17,933 bases of DNA. Source: Saprospiraceae bacterium. GTDB taxonomy: Bacteria; Bacteroidota; Bacteroidia; Chitinophagales; Saprospiraceae. The notes beneath the pieces are model-generated. The model did no database searches and was not told the DNA's origin. It saw only the letters and a program-made list of their open reading frames with translations. Below are positions 15,908 through 17,933 of the stretch, in pieces (positions within the stretch are counted from its first letter, which is position 1; each line of letters starts with the position of its first letter). Made by a program: the position numbers and the translations under genes. Location of the stretch: assembly GCA_013001805.1 (NCBI GenBank), contig JABDLW010000485.1, positions 1 through 17,933 on the forward strand. Reading direction: 5' to 3'.

Positions 15908-16518
15908 TTTCTATTCTGATTTTTTGAAATAAAGACCGTACCTCGGCACGGCTGACATGCCACCTAAATTAAGTATTATTTTGGTTTTGAAAGTAATGAC
16001 GGGCTGCCTTTTTATAAAAACCAGTGATCGGCAGAAACACTCTTGGATGGGCGACAGGATTTAGGGTGCCTCTATCAACCCATTCATGGTAAAAACAATT
16101 TTCTTTGAAAATATATTCATTAATATACTTCGTTGATCGCCTGCCTGGCTGGCCATGGCAGACAGGCCTGCCCGGCATGCTACAGCAGACGGGCCTGCCT
16201 GGATGGCCGTAACAGACAGGTCAGTCAGATAGCTACGGATATCTTCCTTCCTCCAGCCTTGTTTGGCTTGCATCTTAATGAATTTTTCCACATTCAGAGG
16301 TAACTAGAGGTACCCTTTAGATTTTTGGGCTTAGACAATTCATCTTTGCTTAATTTTTCGGTCCTCAGTTGCAAATTTCCAGGATAGTTGAGACATTTTG
16401 CTTCATAAGCATACACCATGATTACTTTAGATATTTTGAGATTTATATATTAATGGGAGAAAACCGGTTTGGGAAAAGCCGCGGAATTATTACACTTGTG
16501 GACTGAGCAAAAGCATTT
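15908..16518. other. Gene-poor intergenic region with tandem repeat
   Basis: A 611-bp stretch between two divergent genes without a convincing coding region. Two overlapping minus-strand open frames (15969-16178 and 16061-16291) cross the 27-bp tandem repeat at 16139-16219 and are partly made of it. Outside the repeat, the peptide from 15969 to about 16135 (KYINEYIFKEN...) and the start MEKFIKMQAKQGWRKEDIRS read like protein, but I recognise neither. Promoters of the UxuA-like gene and the WYL regulator must lie at the two ends. Confidence 0.45.
16139..16219. repeat. Three tandem 27-bp GC-rich repeats
   Basis: Three imperfect, directly adjacent 27-base units lie at 16139-16165, 16166-16192 and 16193-16219. 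Each starts GCCTGCC and ends CAGACAG or CAGACGG. A degenerate fourth copy may follow at 16220-16240. In units 1 and 3 the left arm can pair with the right arm plus the start of the next unit (GCCTG/CAGGC), so they may form hairpins. The unit length is a multiple of three, so a minus-strand open frame reads 9-residue repeats (SAMASQAGL-type). The composition is much richer in G and C than the flanks, resembling REP-like elements of Bacteroidota. Confidence 0.75.
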
Positions 16519-17301
16519 ATGGCAGAAGACAAACCTAGACTGGCAAGATTAACGGCAATCATCACTCAACTCCAATCCAAGTCCATTGTGACGGCAAGAG
16601 AAATTGCTGACAAACACGCTGTCAGCATCAGAACTGTGTACCGGGACATCAGAACTCTGGAAAAATCCGGCATTCCTATTGTGACAGAGGAAGGAAAGGG
16701 CTATGCGATCATGGAAGGATACAGACTTCCACCGGTAATGTTCACACAGGAGGAAGCTAATGCCCTGATTACTGCTGAGCAACTAATTATTAAAAATAAG
16801 GAGCAATCCCTGGTTGAGCATTACAAAAGCGCTGTTACCAAAATCAAATCGGTTCTGAAATTTTCCCACAAGGAAAAACTCGAGTTTCTCACTGGGAGAA
16901 TTCAAGTAAGAAATAATCATAAAAATGAAAAGACCAGTAATTATTTGATTCAGCTTCAATCTACAATCGCAAACTTTCAGGTGGTAAATATCACTTACCT
17001 TTCCTTAAGTAATCATCACAGCGAGCGCAAAATTGAACCGTTTGCCCTTTATACCACCCGAGGCAATTGGATTCTCATCGCATTCTGCCGCATGAAGAAT
17101 GATTTCAGAGCCTTCCGGCTGGATTGCATCCAAAAATTACAGCTTACTTCAGAGTCTTTCGAACCACATCAGATGACTCTGGAGCAGTATCTGGAAGCGT
17201 GCCGAAAAAAATGGGAACATACCCCTGACACAGGGTTGACACCAAAGCAATCTACTTTTGCAGAGAATCAAAAAATGAAACATGCAAAAAGTAAAGATTG
17301 A
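16519..17301 (+). CDS. HTH/WYL-domain transcriptional regulator (YafY type)
   Basis: A 260-residue cytoplasmic regulator. The N-terminal helix-turn-helix (residues 7-60) has its first helices in RLTAIITQLQSKSIVTAREIADKH and its recognition helix in VSIRTVYRDIRTLEKSG, followed by the wing GKGYAIMEGYRLPP. A linker (70-135) leads to a WYL domain (about 140-215: VVNITYLSLSNHHSERKIEPFALYTTRGNWILIAFCRMKNDFRAFRLDCI). WYL domains are thought to bind small molecules or nucleic acids and control the HTH. The literal W-Y-L triad is W-I-L here. The next gene overlaps its last 20 bases, so they are translationally linked, and the regulator probably responds with or controls these GyrI-like proteins. The extreme C-terminus is Lys-rich. 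Confidence 0.93.
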   Translation: MAEDKPRLARLTAIITQLQSKSIVTAREIADKHAVSIRTVYRDIRTLEKSGIPIVTEEGKGYAIMEGYRLPPVMFTQEEANALITAEQLIIKNKEQSLVEHYKSAVTKIKSVLKFSHKEKLEFLTGRIQVRNNHKNEKTSNYLIQLQSTIANFQVVNITYLSLSNHHSERKIEPFALYTTRGNWILIAFCRMKNDFRAFRLDCIQKLQLTSESFEPHQMTLEQYLEACRKKWEHTPDTGLTPKQSTFAENQKMKHAKSKD

Positions 17302-17740
17302 ACCTTTCAAGATCATTGGGATCTCAGTGAGGACCACCAACGAAAATGGACAAGCAGCCAAAGAAATCGCCGATTTATGGGCAAAATTTATGTCTGAGAA
17401 CATAATTGCAAAAATTCCTGATAAGATCGATGATACCGTTTATTCCCTGTATACAGACTATGACGGCGATCACACCCAACCTTTCACCGCGATACTTGGC
17501 TGCCAGGTGAAGAGCCTTAATATTATACCAAAGGGAATGCTGGGTCGATCTTTTGCAGGGGGAAATTACGTGAAGACATCTGCCCGGGGAAATCTGGCAA
17601 ACGGACTCATCGTAAAAGAATGGATGAAAATATGGGAAAGGGGATTGAATCGAAGGTTCACCGTTGATTTTGAGGTCTTCGATGCAAGGGCACAAAATCC
17701 TATCGATGCTGAAATTGATTTTCTCGTGGCCGTAAAATAA
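17282..17740 (+). CDS. GyrI-like / AraC effector-binding domain protein
   Basis: A 152-residue single-domain protein of the GyrI-like small-molecule-binding (AraC_E_bind/Cass2-like) superfamily. Its features are the opening strand MQKVKIEPFKIIGISVRTTNENGQAAKEIADLWAKF, the middle TVYSLYTDYDGDHTQPFTAILGCQV, and the end RRFTVDFEVFDARAQNPIDAEIDFLVAVK. The last block is the diagnostic '.FE.YD....P...E.DI.V.VK' pattern. There is no DNA-binding domain, so it is a free-standing ligand binder or catalyst; some relatives hydrolyse or bind xenobiotics. The ATG lies inside the WYL regulator gene (20-bp overlap in another frame), a strong sign of co-translation. The next gene begins 62 bp downstream. Confidence 0.87.
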   Translation: MQKVKIEPFKIIGISVRTTNENGQAAKEIADLWAKFMSENIIAKIPDKIDDTVYSLYTDYDGDHTQPFTAILGCQVKSLNIIPKGMLGRSFAGGNYVKTSARGNLANGLIVKEWMKIWERGLNRRFTVDFEVFDARAQNPIDAEIDFLVAVK

Positions 17741-17802
17741 TTCGGATTCAGGTCGAGGTTGGATTTCGCCTTTGGATTAAATAATCCTAAAAAAAGTAAC
17801 AC

Positions 17803-17933
17803 ATGAAACATGAATGGAAAAAAGCGGAAAAACATATCTATTTGCCCAAAAACAAACCCGAAACAATTACCCTCCCTGCTTATAATTATTTTACGATTAA
17901 GGGAGCTGGCAATCCTAATGATACTTTTTTCTC
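17803..17933 (+). CDS. GyrI-like domain protein, N-terminal fragment cut by window edge
   Basis: An ATG at 17803 opens a frame that runs off the right edge after 43 complete codons. The peptide begins MKHEWKKAEKHIYLPKNKP and continues with ETITLPAYNYFTIKGAGNPND. This is the characteristic start of the larger cytoplasmic GyrI-like small-molecule-binding proteins, whose 'F.I.G.GNPN' block is well conserved. It follows the other GyrI-like gene by 62 bp on the same strand and is probably in the same operon as the WYL regulator. The remainder of the gene, expected to be about 200 residues, lies outside the window. Confidence 0.8.
   Translation, partial: MKHEWKKAEKHIYLPKNKPETITLPAYNYFTIKGAGNPNDTFF

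Noticed and set aside
15969..16291. Two overlapping minus-strand frames upstream of the UxuA-like gene, suspected to be a REP-associated gene
   Set aside because: Each is partly built from the 27-bp tandem repeat. No transposase or nuclease motif (for example HUH or GIY-YIG) can be found in either.

Overview
The window looks like a chromosomal segment of a member of the Bacteroidota, probably a free-living, aerobic, Saprospiraceae- or Cytophagales-like organism. The evidence is a glucose dehydrogenase ending in a type IX secretion (T9SS) sorting domain, an exported TonB_C-like protein typical of the phylum, DUF4256 and YdeI-type genes with Bacteroidota-like sequence, weak or absent Shine-Dalgarno sites, and AT-rich intergenic DNA. 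No tRNA, rRNA, CRISPR array, insertion sequence or phage gene was seen. The taxonomic call is inference.

Layout, left to right. Positions 1-370 hold no convincing gene but carry a strong GTAC hairpin. A lipoprotein amidohydrolase follows on the minus strand (371-1456). On the plus strand come an exported TonB_C-like protein (1737-2483), a small membrane-anchored gene broken by two frameshifts (2589-3121), a DUF4256 protein (3267-3818), a YdeI/OmpD-associated protein (3987-4565) and an AHSA1/SRPBCC protein (4790-5203). The last of these converges on a complete catalase-peroxidase, katG (5376-7625, minus), with a terminator hairpin between them. After a gene-free 505-bp spacer come a Tat-exported xylose-isomerase-like TIM barrel (8131-8991) and, 52 bp later, a 972-residue lipoprotein combining a beta-propeller, HEAT-like repeats and a cytochrome c domain (9044-11962). 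Next are a pirin (12135-12845), a soluble-type PQQ glucose dehydrogenase with a T9SS tail (13042-14694) and, convergent to it, a Tat-exported mannonate-dehydratase-like enzyme (14783-15907, minus). A gene-poor stretch with a 27-bp tandem repeat (16139-16219) precedes a WYL regulator (16519-17301). The regulator overlaps a GyrI-like ligand-binding protein (17282-17740), and a second GyrI-like gene runs off the right edge (17803-17933).

How the genes may work together. From 8131 to 15907 all four sugar-active proteins carry export signals (Tat, lipobox, Sec plus T9SS, Tat). This suggests carbohydrate isomerisation and oxidation outside the cytoplasm, with electrons leaving through PQQ and a c-type heme. 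The same 14-base palindromic site, which has an FNR-type core, lies about 90-100 bp upstream of both katG and the PQQ dehydrogenase, in the same orientation relative to each gene. The two may therefore share redox or oxygen control. The right-hand end is a compact module of one transcription factor plus two putative small-molecule-binding proteins. The left third looks like ordinary accessory content, with one decaying gene.
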